Assembly: GCA_001969505.1 (NCBI GenBank)
Contig: LSSK01000113.1
Span: 1-64,000, forward strand
Source of the DNA: Zancudomyces culisetae
Lineage: Eukaryota; Kickxellomycota; Harpellomycetes; Harpellales; Legeriomycetaceae
DNA length: 64,000 nt
Direction of reading: 5' to 3'
The translations under genes and the position numbers were made by a program. This document shows positions 31,961 to 43,025 of this stretch, one piece after another. The notes under the pieces were generated by a model that made no database searches, was not told the DNA's origin, and saw only the letters and a list, made by a program, of their open reading frames with translations. Position 1 is the first letter of the stretch, and each line of letters starts with the position of its first letter.

Positions 31961-34297
31961 CTAATTTTTCTCGTGCAATTTAAAAATCATAGATGAGTTG
32001 TGCAGTGTTGGGTACAAAAGAAACATTTCTCGGAGTGCTGGTTTCCCCCACTCAAAGGTAGAAAAATCCGCTTTTTGCAATATCGAGGAAAGAAAGTGGT
32101 GGATTACCACCAGATTCGGTACCTGCTCGGGCTGATTCGCCACCAATAAATCCTATTCAATTTTTCGTCACTATCTGTTAGCTTTGCCGTTTAATATTAA
32201 TTAACTGTGTATCTACATCTACATCTACATATTCGTAACTATATAAATCAAACCCAGCTCACATTTTGAAACAGGTTATTGTTTTCCCAATTTTTTAAAG
32301 GCGAATACAGCTCCAACAGATCTACATCTGCTAACAGACTCCTGGTTTCTTTGTTGGCATTTCCCCCACTACTGCCTTCCTGGCTTACGCCATCTGCTTG
32401 CGGATGTCTCGATTTGTAAACCGCTGGTGAACAAAACCCGAGTAGCTCACCGACCTCCAAGTCCTTTATCGCAACTACCTCTTCGCCCATATCTTCATAA
32501 ATACTGATGTCCGTCGACTTGCGCACTACCCATAGAGCTGAACAGATCGGGGGGCATAGCCTGTACGATTCCAAAATACACGCTTTTAGCCAGTCAAAGT
32601 TCTTTTTCCCCTCTACATTTGAAATTCAAATTTTAGAATCTGCAGAATATACACATTACTCCTTAAACATGTATCATTGCTTACTGTAATCGTTGCCACC
32701 AATTCCATCTCTCTCGCTCCCTCCTCGCACCGACTTTCTAATTTCCGGCCGTGTCGCCAGATCATAAAAACTTGTCACCAGCAAAAAAAATGTCTCACTA
32801 TACAATGTCAACAACCGATATATCACCTCTTGTTCAAGCTCTCTTTTAGAACATGTTTGTTGCCTTGGAAGCTCCAAGCTTTTCATTAGCTCGGCTATAA
32901 TCTTTTTCAACGTTTGCAACTGACTGTCGGTTAGCCATTTTGCCAGCCTCCTAGTTAATAAATAAAACGAAATTTTATCACCATCATTTTTCAACCATCC
33001 GTAAATACTTTGCTATACTATACAGGGCAATAAAAACCACATTACTCTTCTGGTTTACCTTATGAAGCTCATCGAAAAAAATCCCACCAATTTGATCGAC
33101 CAGAGAGAAAAGTCTGAAAGTTTTAAAAAGGCTTCATGAATCTCCTCAAATCGGTGATCGCTCTATTTTAAAATTACCTATCATTTTGTAGCCCCCTTAT
33201 TCTACTTTTTAGCCATAATATTACATAATACTACATAATACTATGCTAAACGTATTTGTGTATTTGAGAGTTATATGTTTTGCTTACTGGGTCAATTATT
33301 GGAGACAATACTATATCACAGGTGTTTCATATTGTTAGTTTTAAGGCATCCAATACTTTTAATTTTGTAATATACACACATCTAATGATAAATTGCGATT
33401 AACTTACTTGATTTCGATAGAACCACCCTTATGAGTTTTTGTGTATTTGTACATATTTGGCTGTCTATGTTGTGTTTCGCAGATCATATTAAAAAAAGTC
33501 GTTTTCATCGCATGTTCATATCTATCACTCCCGCCCTCCCCTCTCTCGCGTCCTGACTTATAACAAAAATAGATAATATACCTCTATCTAAAGCACTCGT
33601 GTGCATAGCCTTAATCTCTTCATGGATGAAAATGTTTCCCCATCTACACAACTCCTGAATATACATCTCTTCTGCATTATCCCTTTTCATTACCTCCCAT
33701 GCCTTCCCCCTGCTTGCCGAAATCAAAAAACTCATCCATAGTTCCTCCTTAACTTTTTCTTCATTCACCGATCTATTCTTTTTTTCTTCACTGTAGATTC
33801 TAGCCTAAATGGAGAATTTAAACAAAATTATGAACTTTTTAGATTGTCTTATTTTTCAAGAAAGCTTTTGTGTTGGGAAACTATCTACTTTGATATCCAC
33901 AATCCCACAATAAAAATATTTATTTCTGACGATTTAAACTCACCGATGAGATTCGCTCCAGGTACAACCTGTTCTCGTAGTTCTTCACTGTACTCAGAAA
34001 TTCCAGTGGAAACAACACAAATCTTTTGGAGCCATATTCAAACTCTAGAGTTTCATATTTTTTCTTAAATCTCTGTCCTAAACTTTGACGAGGATCTATT
34101 GAATTCGTCGTTTCTTTTGGGTCCTTAGCAACTTTAAACATTGAGAAGTCCTCAAGGGCGTGACTTGCAGACCTTATAATTGCCAAAAGCAACCAGCCCA
34201 GGAGTAAGCCCAGGATTACAACAATCGTAACCGATATCTGCAGATAGCCTAGTACCTTATCCTGAAATGACTGACTTTCAAGTATAACCGATCTCAT
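31961..34297 (-). CDS. Cytochrome P450-like protein lacking the heme cysteine
   Basis: Seven phase-consistent exons: 34297-33944, 33804-33582, 33552-33408, 33113-33059, 33012-32685, 32612-32263 and 32152-31961 (548 residues). An N-terminal membrane segment (about 20-42) fits an ER P450. P450 landmarks are an I-helix-like YSETFF at 330-335 followed by YDLATRPEIRKSVR, the K-helix ExxR as E383-S-Y-R386 in WLKACILESYRLCPP, and a C-terminal layout like the CYP7/CYP8 group ending FLLYPTLHNSSMIFKLHEKN. At the heme loop, where FxxGxxxCxG is expected, this model reads LLVANQPEQV, with Q492 at the Cys position and the following Pro kept. No Cys occurs nearby in the other frames I read. The second intron would be only 29 nt. 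It could be a degenerate P450, a heme-less derivative, or mis-modelled in the last exons. Confidence 0.6.
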
Positions 34298-34407
34298 CTT
34301 TGCGATTATCTAGGTGATTGAATTAGTTGCTTGTATTGCTTTTATATGGTTAAATATTTTTCATTTTCCATACACCCAATTCTGTAAAAAGCGATAAAAG
34401 TAAAAGC

Positions 34408-34686
34408 ATGGTTAAAGAGAAAAGCAAAAGAAATAGTTACATTAGTAACATTCTTTCAATTGTTATGAATTGTACTTGCCAAATATGGTTTATTGGACAC
34501 TTTCAAAAAGACTTTGCTGCCACACAGTCACTTTTGCCTGCCAACTGGTTAAGCATAGAAAGTTCTTGGATATTACTGGCTACGATATTTGAGAATTTTT
34601 TTTTCATCAATTTTATCGAAGAATGTATGGACAAGATATCAAAGGATAGTCATCATTCCATGATCTTGGTAAGAAAAAAAATATAA
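34408..34686 (+). CDS. Putative membrane protein, unidentified (first exon and possible continuation)
   Basis: Starts 110 nt from the divergent P450-like gene. The 5' ORF is hydrophobic with membrane-like stretches (NWLSIESSWILLATIFENFF) and ends at a good donor GTAAGA after codon TTG, near 34671. A second hydrophobic open frame at about 34763-35020 (VVIGIKALVTIFTQRLIIF) could be its continuation through an acceptor near 34770, but that acceptor is weak; the next alternative would need a 26-nt intron. No family recognised. Confidence 0.3.
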   Translation: MVKEKSKRNSYISNILSIVMNCTCQIWFIGHFQKDFAATQSLLPANWLSIESSWILLATIFENFFFINFIEECMDKISKDSHHSMILVRKKI

Positions 34687-35424
34687 AAACACAGCTTTTG
34701 ACGTATCTTCTCTTGGATTTACATTTCGAGTCTTTTTTTTTGGCCTTGTTCTATTTCTGAGTGTGTTGTCTAAGGGGAAAAAAGTGAAATATACTTGCTT
34801 TATTTTATTACATAGTAGTTTGTTAGTGAAAAAAACTGAAATATACAACGCACTGAGAAAAGGCAAACTAGGTGTAGTGATTGGTATAAAAGCTTTGGTG
34901 ACTATTTTCACACAGCGTTTGATTATTTTTTCTTTATATATTAGCAGTATTTTTTCGGTACTAATCCCTAAATACCATTCAAATATTACCTTTGTTATGC
35001 ATAGAGCAGGCTCAGTATAAAGGGAACCACTTTTCCGGTTTATGGGATAAAGGTATATGGTATAGCTGATTCCAGGCTATTTGTTCTCCAACTGCTCTTG
35101 GAATCTAAGTGTACCGAAAACATTGTCGGCTTTAACATATTTGCTGTTTTTTTTTTTTGCAACTACTCTCATAAATTATCCATTACATTTAAAAATATGA
35201 AGTGCATAGGAGCTTGGAATGCTTGTCCAGTTAATTTTCAATATTATATAATGTGGTAAATCCATACTAATCGTTTGATAACGAAATATTTACGGTTTTT
35301 GGTAAAATCGGAAAATTAAGAGCCTGAGTCACAAACTACTAAAAGAATAGTGCTCACTACTTGCTCCATTTCTGGTCGATGAAACGGTCATCAGCCCACA
35401 AAATTTATATTTTATATTTCAACA

Positions 35425-35970
35425 TTAGATAATTTGTATCTCCATATGTCTATATCTTCCTCCCCTTTCCCCTCCATTATAGTCGATTTTGTTATCAATT
35501 TCTACATTTAGTATCTGAAGCTCCTTTACATAAAAATTTGGAATTCTCACAACATTGGTATTTCCATAATCAAATGCAAAGCTAAAAAATATATTATTAG
35601 TGCTGGTGAAGATACCCATGATGCCCCCTCTCAACTGTTATGTTCCAACAAGGTTTTCTACAACATGAACTGGCTACTTACTGTATGGCAAGCATGCGTT
35701 CTACACCTATTAATAGAGCATTTTCTCTGCATTGGAAAGTCAGAATCCCAAGTGCTGTTTTCTCACCTTAACCCAACTCACAAGCATTTCCCAGCTCTGT
35801 TTGCAACCACCAATTAATTAGCTTAATTTAAACCCAACACCCTTCCCCATCTAGAGCGATTTTATCAATGATGACCAGTTTTGCAGTTATAACCAATACT
35901 TACAAAGAACGGCCATTATCGATTTCAGCATCAAATCATGTATTTCCAAACGCAAGAACCTAGGACCAAC
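35425..35970 (-). CDS. Unidentified spliced gene, 3' part
   Basis: Three exons join with consistent phases: 35970-35904, 35754-35682 and about 35630-35425. They give VGPRFLRLEIHDLMLKSIMA..., then LGILTFQCRENALLIGVERM..., then GGIMGIFTSTNNIFFSFAFD followed by VRIPNFYVKELQILNVEID. Donors are GTAAGT twice. Acceptors are GCGCAG, AAACAG and a GTTGAG site. The alternation of short beta-like stretches with a Gly-Gly turn suggests a small beta-rich (possibly Sm-like) fold, but this is inference. The 5' exon with an ATG was not found; it should lie between 35975 and the divergent ETF-QO start at 36240. Confidence 0.45.
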
Positions 35971-36239
35971 CTGCGCATGTGCAAATTAAATACAGAAATC
36001 CGAACTTCTAATTCGATACTTCATAAAACTTTTTATTGCATTTTACTGCATTTTATTGCAGTTATTTTTTTTCAAAAAGTAGCAAGCAACAGTGATTTAG
36101 ATAACATTCAAAAGAATCGTTATTCATAATTCTCGATAGATTTCCCACTTATTTGCTACCACATAAAATATAATATACTAAAGGCAAATTGAACAAGGCA
36201 ACTTAAAGGCATCATACGATTTGTCCATAAAAATCTGAA

Positions 36240-38373
36240 ATGATTCTTAGTCGCGCAATAGCAAGACGTGGTATGGGGCTACGACCTACCTCTGCACTGA
36301 ATCCCAAATCCTTTGCATCTGCAAAAGGGCGTGGTGTTTCGTTTGGTAGGGCTAGCTTGTCCACGCAATTAAAGGGTACAACAAGAATGTCTACGGGCAT
36401 TCAGTTGGGCAGAGCATACAGTACCGAGGCTGAAGATGGTGAAATGGATCCAACCAAACAAGAGCGTATGGTTGAAGAGGCCGACGTAGTAATTGTTGGA
36501 GGTGGCCCTTCAGGTCTTTCTGCGGCAATTAGGATAAAGCAAAATGCTCTTAAACAAAATAAGGATATCAGAGTAGTGGTTCTCGAAAAAGGACCTGAAA
36601 TAGGTAAGACCCAATAACCATGTACCATCTTTTTTCTAGTTGTACATCCTTGCAATAACTAGTCCACGGGAAAGGCAAGCTGTAATGTATACATTTATAC
36701 TTTTTTTCTAGGTGCACATATACTGTCAGGAGCGGTTATAGAACCAGGACCATTGGAAGAACTATTCCCTAATTGGGAAGAGCTTGGAGCCCCACTACTC
36801 CAGCCAGCCTTGGAAGACCATATGAAATTCCTTACGAAAAACTACGCGATTCCTATTCCTCATCCACCCACAATGTCAAACCATGGCAATTATATTGTTA
36901 GTTTGAGCGATGTCGTTAAATGGCTGGGCGAAAGGGCCGAGGAGCTTGAAGTTGAAATATTTGCTGGATTTGCAGGAAGCGAGGTACTTTATTATATTAT
37001 TTTTTTGTATTTACCTCAACTTTATTATTGTATGTTCATACCAGGGGGGATGAAAGTGGGAGGGGGGGGCAAATATGCTTTTGGATTTTATACAAGCTTT
37101 CTTTATTCTAAAATAATACTTTGACCTTTAGGTAATATATGGCGATAAAGGCCAGGTCGTAGGTGTAGCTACTAACGATGTTGGGCTAGATAAGAACTTT
37201 AAGCCCAAACCAAGCTTTGAAAGAGGCATTGAGATTCATGGAAAAGTCACTTTGTTTGCCGAGGGATGTCACGGGTCACTTTCAAAGCAGGTAATTAACA
37301 AGTATAGTCTCAGAGATAAAGACGCGTTTCAAGCCTACGGGCTGGGATTGAAAGAGGTGTGGGAAATCGATCCAGCCAAGCATAAAGCGGGAACTGTAGT
37401 GCACACAGTTGGTTTTCCTTTTAGCTCTGATTTGTACGCAGGGAGCTTTATATACCACATGAAAGACAACCTGCTGTCTTTGGGTGTCGTTGTTGGTCTT
37501 GACTATCAAAATCCATACATTTCTCCATACCAAGAATTCCAAAAATTCAAAACCCACCCCTACATTAACAATTTGCTGGAAGGTGGAAGAGTTCTTGCAT
37601 ATGGTGCCAGAAGCTTGGTAGAAGGCGGTTTGCAATCACTTCCTAAGCTTGTATTCCCGGGAGGTGCATTGCTTGGTGACTCTGCGGGTACTTTAAATGT
37701 GCCTAAAATAAAGGGAACACACTGTGCCATGAAAACAGGAATACTTGCCGCAGATTCCATTACCGATACATTATTTAAGAAAGAATCGACTTCAGACGAA
37801 CCACTGGTTCTTGATAACTACCAAGAGGCATTCAATAATAGCAGTATCTACAAGGAACTTTATGAAGTTAGAAATATTCGACCATCCTTCCACAGCCCAC
37901 TTGGTATATGGGGAGGAATGATGTATTCAGGGCTTGATACCATGTTCCTCAAGGGAAAAGTTCCGTTTACCCTCAAGCACAAAACATCTGATCATGGCTC
38001 AACCAAGCCTGCCAGTATGTTTGAACCAATCGAATACCCAAAGCCAAACAACACCACAACTTTTGACATTCTGACAAGCGTGTCTAGAACTGGAACAAAT
38101 CACGCAGAGAACCAGCCAGTTCACCTACGTGTTGCTGATATCAACACAAACCCAGAAAGAAACTATGTTGAGTTTGCTGGATTAGAAGCCAGATTCTGCC
38201 CTGCTGGAGTTTATGAATATGTTGACAGCGACACAAAGCCCGGAACCAAACAGTTTGTGGTAAATTCTCAAAACTGCATTCACTGTAAGACATGCGATAT
38301 AAAGGACCCTGCACAAAATATTACATGGACTGTCCCCGAAGGCGGTGGTGGCCCCAGCTACAGTGGAACATAA
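36240..38373 (+). CDS. CIR2: Electron transfer flavoprotein-ubiquinone oxidoreductase, mitochondrial
   Basis: Three exons, 36240-36603, 36712-36983 and 37132-38373, for 625 residues (yeast Cir2 is 631). It passes electrons from ETF (fatty acid and amino acid dehydrogenases) to ubiquinone in the inner mitochondrial membrane. The N-terminus is a long basic Arg/Ser presequence. The FAD dinucleotide motif is DVVIVGGGPSGLSAA. The ubiquinone-binding stretch is VGFPFSSDLYAGSFIYHM, and PGGALLGDSAG is the second FAD-contacting motif. The 4Fe-4S ligands are C568, C594, C597 and C600, in CPAGVYEY and NCIHCKTCDIKDP. Introns are 108 and 148 nt with GTAAGA/TTCTAG and GTACTT/CTTTAG ends. The complement of motifs is complete, so it should be active. 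Confidence 0.96.
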
Positions 38374-38849
38374 TATCAATGCTCCATTCTTTAGCTTTCT
38401 TTTTTAATAATTTTTTTTACCCTACTCCAATAAAGGATACTTTTCATCTTTTTGGCGCACCATTGTTAAGCAACTATATCCAAACATATACATACAAGTA
38501 AGTATATAATTAAATGGAATATACAGGATGCAAACAGTTCGTCAGTGTCATGAATGCAATGGAATTTTTATTTACATACGGACTACGGGTTTCTTTTAAA
38601 AAAAACCCTTATTTGTAAATACACTAAAGATAAGAATAAGGATACAAATGTATCGTGCTTTAGGTAAAGTAAGGAGAAAAGGTGCTGGTTTAGCACAGTA
38701 ATATGGATATTTTTATCAAAAAAGCATCCATTGTCATCATTATCTCCGCTTACTCTTTCTGAGTAATAAAAGTTACATGAAAAAGGTAAAATATGTGGTT
38801 CATGGCGATGTCAAACCGTGATGGTTCAATAAAAAAAACAAAACAAGTT
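38374..38849. other. Convergent intergenic spacer
   Basis: Between the 3' ends of ETF-QO and the minus-strand deaminase. AT-rich, no gene. Confidence 0.6.
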
Positions 38850-39467
38850 TCAGCTCAGTAAGAGCTCTGCATTGGGTTCTAAACAGTCTTCCTCAAGCAT
38901 TTTCAAACAAACCACATCAATACCATGATCAAGCAATATCTGTACACCCTGACAGTTAGAAAAAGTATCTGGCTCTTTTACACCAATAAACACTTTCGCA
39001 ATACCCGCTTCTATTATTCTTTCGGTGCAGGATTTATTCCCGCTAAGCCTAAAGGAGCACGGCTCCATAGTATTATACAGTACAGCACCTTTTGCCATTT
39101 GAATATCGTCGAGCTTCTTTATGGCGCACTCCGCAGCATGTGTGTTTCCTCGGATTTCTCTTGAATATCCTGTTGCCTGAACAACTTCATCTACAACTAT
39201 AACTGAGCCTACATTGAATGCAGTAGTGACTGTACCAGCCAGCCAAGCCTGTTGAATTGCCAACTTCATGTATTCTACTGCTCTTTCGTATTCCCCTATG
39301 CATAATATAAAATTGAAAAGGATTGGTTTGCCGTTTCCCTCATATAATATACATAACTAAGCACTTTGACCAAAACTCAAAGTAAACTTATTCCCCTCTC
39401 CTTTCTTTCAAACCTTACCATTTCCATCGCAATCGACTACAACTGTGTATGTTCCTCTTTGAGTCAT
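38850..39467 (-). CDS. Riboflavin-pathway (DRAP) deaminase, stand-alone
   Basis: Two exons, 39467-39419 and 39295-38850, joined in phase 1 across a 122-nt GTAAGG...CATAG intron, for 164 residues. It matches the C-terminal deaminase domain of yeast Rib2, which deaminates the diamino-ribitylamino-pyrimidinone phosphate in riboflavin synthesis. The zinc and catalytic motif is THAAE with H69 and E72, and the second half is MEPCSFRLSGNKSC with C96 and C106. The substrate-type motif SGNKxC is preserved. The N-terminal RluA-type pseudouridine synthase domain fused in yeast Rib2 is absent, so this is a single-domain form as seen in other fungi. The short first exon starts MTQRGTYTVVVD, and the join creates the Gly-Glu-Tyr sequence expected before the first helix. 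Confidence 0.87.
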
Positions 39468-41600
39468 TTCAAATGCAGTGTGAATCGACCATCAACTAGC
39501 TATTCTTATAAAACCCTGTCGAAATCAATTCGAATCTTTTTTGGAACTGAGAGTGTGAATTTTTCTATACTTGTGCGTTGAGTTAATGTTCATAAGAATT
39601 GTTGTCTTGGTATCCTAATGTGTTGATATTTATATTCGTGATTTGTAAAAGCTTAAAATTTTTTTTTCATATGGCTGGATTTTTGTTTCGGTTTATTTTA
39701 AAACTTTTTTATTTCAAGTTTTCATACTCTCAGTCTTCAACCCCAACCCCCCAAAAAAAATTCCGGGCCAAGTACCCACAAAACTAAAAGAGGAAAGGAT
39801 GGGGTTTCTTTACCCAGCTTTGTGCTTGGGAAGTCTTTTTTCAGATTTCTTCTAAAGTAGCCATATAAATCGTGTGGGAAGATCAAATACACAAAAAATA
39901 AGAACAGCAAGAACGTAATACCAGATTTACTACTAATATGGTCTTTTTTTAACCAAGCACACACAATTCATCTACATGCTTCACCCTTAACTTTTTGAAT
40001 GGGCCATTCAAACTACTATATATGGATTCAGATGACCAACATAACTAATCTTTTGTTAACTTTTTTTGGGGAATAATTAATAAAAATAAAGAATCAATAC
40101 CAACCACAAAGCATATAGTTTGTAATACATACAACTTTTCCCAAAGCGTCAGTAGCTTGGACTAATAGTAGAGTCTGTATTGTATTTTTGTCAGTACGGC
40201 CAAGAAAAGTGTTAGAAAGATGAGAATTATTCATTTAGATGTTACAAATATCGCGGATATATGAGCCGGTGGGAAAGTTTTAAGAGCTAAAAATAGGACG
40301 ATAAGTGATTTCTAAAAATAGTAGATTGTGCCTTTGACTTTCATTTGATCATTCATTGTTATAAAATAAAGCTGTAGATTGAAATCCTACGCACTTTTTT
40401 TTGTCAGTATATATGGTATTGCTATCAAGCTAACATGATAAACAACTAACGGTGTCAAACATGCGTATCTTTTTTGAAACAATAACTTGATACTAGCATG
40501 TGTGGTTGAAACAATCAACCGCTTTATTTCGGCGTTGAACCAAATACACAATGCAACTCAAGCATTATTGCGTATCCAATTGATGCCAGAAGATGAATAA
40601 TAATGACGCACTACTTTTACATGGCATTAAACTCAAGAATACTGAGTATAAGAATGCTTAGGGCTGACGGTTTTTGGGTGTGGGTGTAATTTATTCATCA
40701 GAGCTTTTTTTGGATTATTGTAACTAAATTTCAGAAAAGTGATAATAGGAACAAAAAAAATTAGCAAAATCGCATGTAGAGTGGAATAGTGAAGTGATAA
40801 AAGAAGTACAAGTAATAAGCCTCTATGTTTTGTAGAACTAAAACGGAGACGTAAAAAATATGAAAGACTAGGAACATATTAAAAAAATACACAGTTAGTG
40901 GGTGATATGGACTAGGTATGATACCAATACACGTGGTGGAGTGAAAAGAGATTAAATATGATCGAGATTTAGTTATACATTGCACCCCACCAATTCAGTA
41001 CTGAAATAAATGGACAAGTAGTCGCAGTGATGCTAATAGAACCTGTATATGATATCAGAAACACCTTTTAATCTGTGCTAGCCATTGAAGTTGATGTTTT
41101 TTTATGGTTTTATTTTTGTTAATTGGTTTCTGTCATATACTTTGAACACTGAAACGTCAATATGGTAGAATACTTAATTACTGGGTCTTTAAATTCAAAT
41201 ACATCCGAGCCAAGTTGTTTGTGTACTGATGATAAAGCGCAAACTATAAAAAGCTCGTCAAAACTCAAAAGAGAACTGGGGGGGGGGGCAGGATTACTAT
41301 ATGGTAAAAAGGATGGGTTGACCAAAATTCACCATGGCCTAGCTTGCAAAAAGAGCATTTTATATCAAGCATCATCGAGAAGTAATGCATTGATTTACAA
41401 ATCCGCTTTGGATTAACTTGCTCTCTTGGTAGTTGATTTTTTGGATAGAAATATAATCCATTCAGCTTAAAAAAAAGAAAAAGAGAAGGAAAAAAAGGAA
41501 TTATGAAAGGAGACTTAGCGGAAAGATATTAGTATAAATATGTTAGCATGTATGCAGCTTTCACAAGAAAAATACAAGCTTTGAGTGAGATAATGCCACG
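39468..41600. other. 2.1-kb region with no supported gene
   Basis: AT-rich. Overlapping open frames at 41119-41416 on both strands have no recognisable family; a G9-type run sits at about 41279-41287. A short stretch ending in a T8 run near 40395 has weak B-box resemblance but no cloverleaf. Confidence 0.45.
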
Positions 41601-42599
41601 ATGTTAAAAACTACAGTCACATCAATCAAACAGGCACAAACTATGGAAATAACTAGTAAATCAAGGCAAAGCAATACTGAGAATGCGTGTGGGCGCGTAG
41701 GTTTAGATAGTGTGCTTGAAAATAAAGAGGGTGATTATTTTAATCTGACCATTGAACAATGTATAAAACTAAGAGATCTAGATGACCATTCCCACTTTCT
41801 GGATGTATCTACATCGGATGGCTGTAGACCCCCTATGGGGTTGTGTGCCATTTCTACGCTAGTTCCTGTACTCGGATCCTTCTACACTGCCTATTTAGTT
41901 ATTGGCCACACGAGCAGAGTATTAAGATTTCCTACGCACATTAAAAAAAGATCGGTTACAAAAATAGTCTCTATTCAGCTTATATCATTCCTTTGCGCGT
42001 TTTTACCCATCTTTGGAACAGCATACTTCCACTTTATAAAGCCAAACGAGAAAATTGTCATTATCCTTGAGGATGTTGTAGAAAGAAATATTTATATTCC
42101 GTTTTTCCTGCCTAAAAACAACCAACCGCTGCTGGGTAGATGCAATACTCATCTTAAAAGGCTAAAAAATAATGCAAAGACTCGATTTAAAAGTATTTTA
42201 AGCTGCTCCAGAAATAAATTGGCAAAAATAAAAGAAAAATCCAGGGGGTTCATGGGTATGTTTAAAAAAAAGCCGGAGGACTCGAGTCAACACACGCTAA
42301 ATATGCATACTACTCATGAGTCTTATCCTCAGAGCAAGCACAACCATGATAGCAATGATAGCAACGAGAATAGTGACAATAATGGTAGCTGCTGTACAAT
42401 AAATTCAAAGGATAGTGATACATCGCAAAAATACAAACGCCCTTTATCCACTATCCCAGAGGAAGATGGGGGGGTGTATAATCTAAAGGGTCTAGGATAT
42501 TCAGAGCCGGATGGTATTGATGATGTGTTTGATTCTACGCTTACCCGAAGGTTAAACCTTTTTGAAACAACCTATGGGAAGAAAATGAATGCAGTATAA
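41601..42599 (+). CDS. DUF4112-like membrane-associated protein
   Basis: 332 residues, single exon. Residues about 75-155 resemble DUF4112: STLVPVLGSFYTAYLVIGH, a middle segment with RFPTHIKKRS, then SFLCAFLPIFGTAYFHFIKP followed by NEKIVIILEDVV. The repeated hydrophobic 'iP.lG' motif separated by about 40 residues is the feature that suggests this family; its biochemical function is unknown. Downstream there is a basic linker and a Ser/Asn/His-rich disordered tail. The N-terminal ATG follows a near-upstream out-of-frame ATG. Confidence 0.5.
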   Translation: MLKTTVTSIKQAQTMEITSKSRQSNTENACGRVGLDSVLENKEGDYFNLTIEQCIKLRDLDDHSHFLDVSTSDGCRPPMGLCAISTLVPVLGSFYTAYLVIGHTSRVLRFPTHIKKRSVTKIVSIQLISFLCAFLPIFGTAYFHFIKPNEKIVIILEDVVERNIYIPFFLPKNNQPLLGRCNTHLKRLKNNAKTRFKSILSCSRNKLAKIKEKSRGFMGMFKKKPEDSSQHTLNMHTTHESYPQSKHNHDSNDSNENSDNNGSCCTINSKDSDTSQKYKRPLSTIPEEDGGVYNLKGLGYSEPDGIDDVFDSTLTRRLNLFETTYGKKMNAV

Positions 42600-43025
42600 T
42601 CCAAACCCGCGAGAAAACGAAAGGAAGGGGGTTACTCTCTCTTTAGTATTTTGAATCAACTACATTCACATTTACTTTAGTTAACAGTACACAGTATAGT
42701 TACCTTTAAGTTTTTAGTATACGCTGTATTGAATACTTTTTAATGATACCAAACATTGCAAACACACATTTTTTAGAGCCATGAACACATATACGCGGAG
42801 TATTGTCTCAGGTAGCCGGTTAGCGACTAAGTGCTAGTCAGTATTTGTTCTTGTTTTTTGTATTGGTATTGATACTACAAGAGTTATAAGGGCGGTTTTT
42901 TTGTCTTGAGTAGTAGCTTTATGACATTTGTCCAGAAAATTTTTTTAGGCTATTAAAAAGTAGCGGTAATAAAGATAACCAAAAGATAACTGTAGATTAA
43001 GGAGGGAATTATTAAAATGTTTTAT
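42600..43025. other. Convergent spacer
   Basis: Between the DUF4112-like stop and the TRM6 stop. AT-rich, nothing further seen. Confidence 0.6.

Noticed and set aside
40370-40402. Possible Pol III RNA gene ending in T8 with a B-box-like GATTGAAATCC
   Set aside because: The B box mismatches at several conserved positions and no cloverleaf or known RNA motif could be folded.
41119-41416. Overlapping ORFs on both strands, one starting MVEYLITGSL like some MED18 proteins
   Set aside because: Resemblance covers only about ten residues and does not continue; no splice-linked continuation found.
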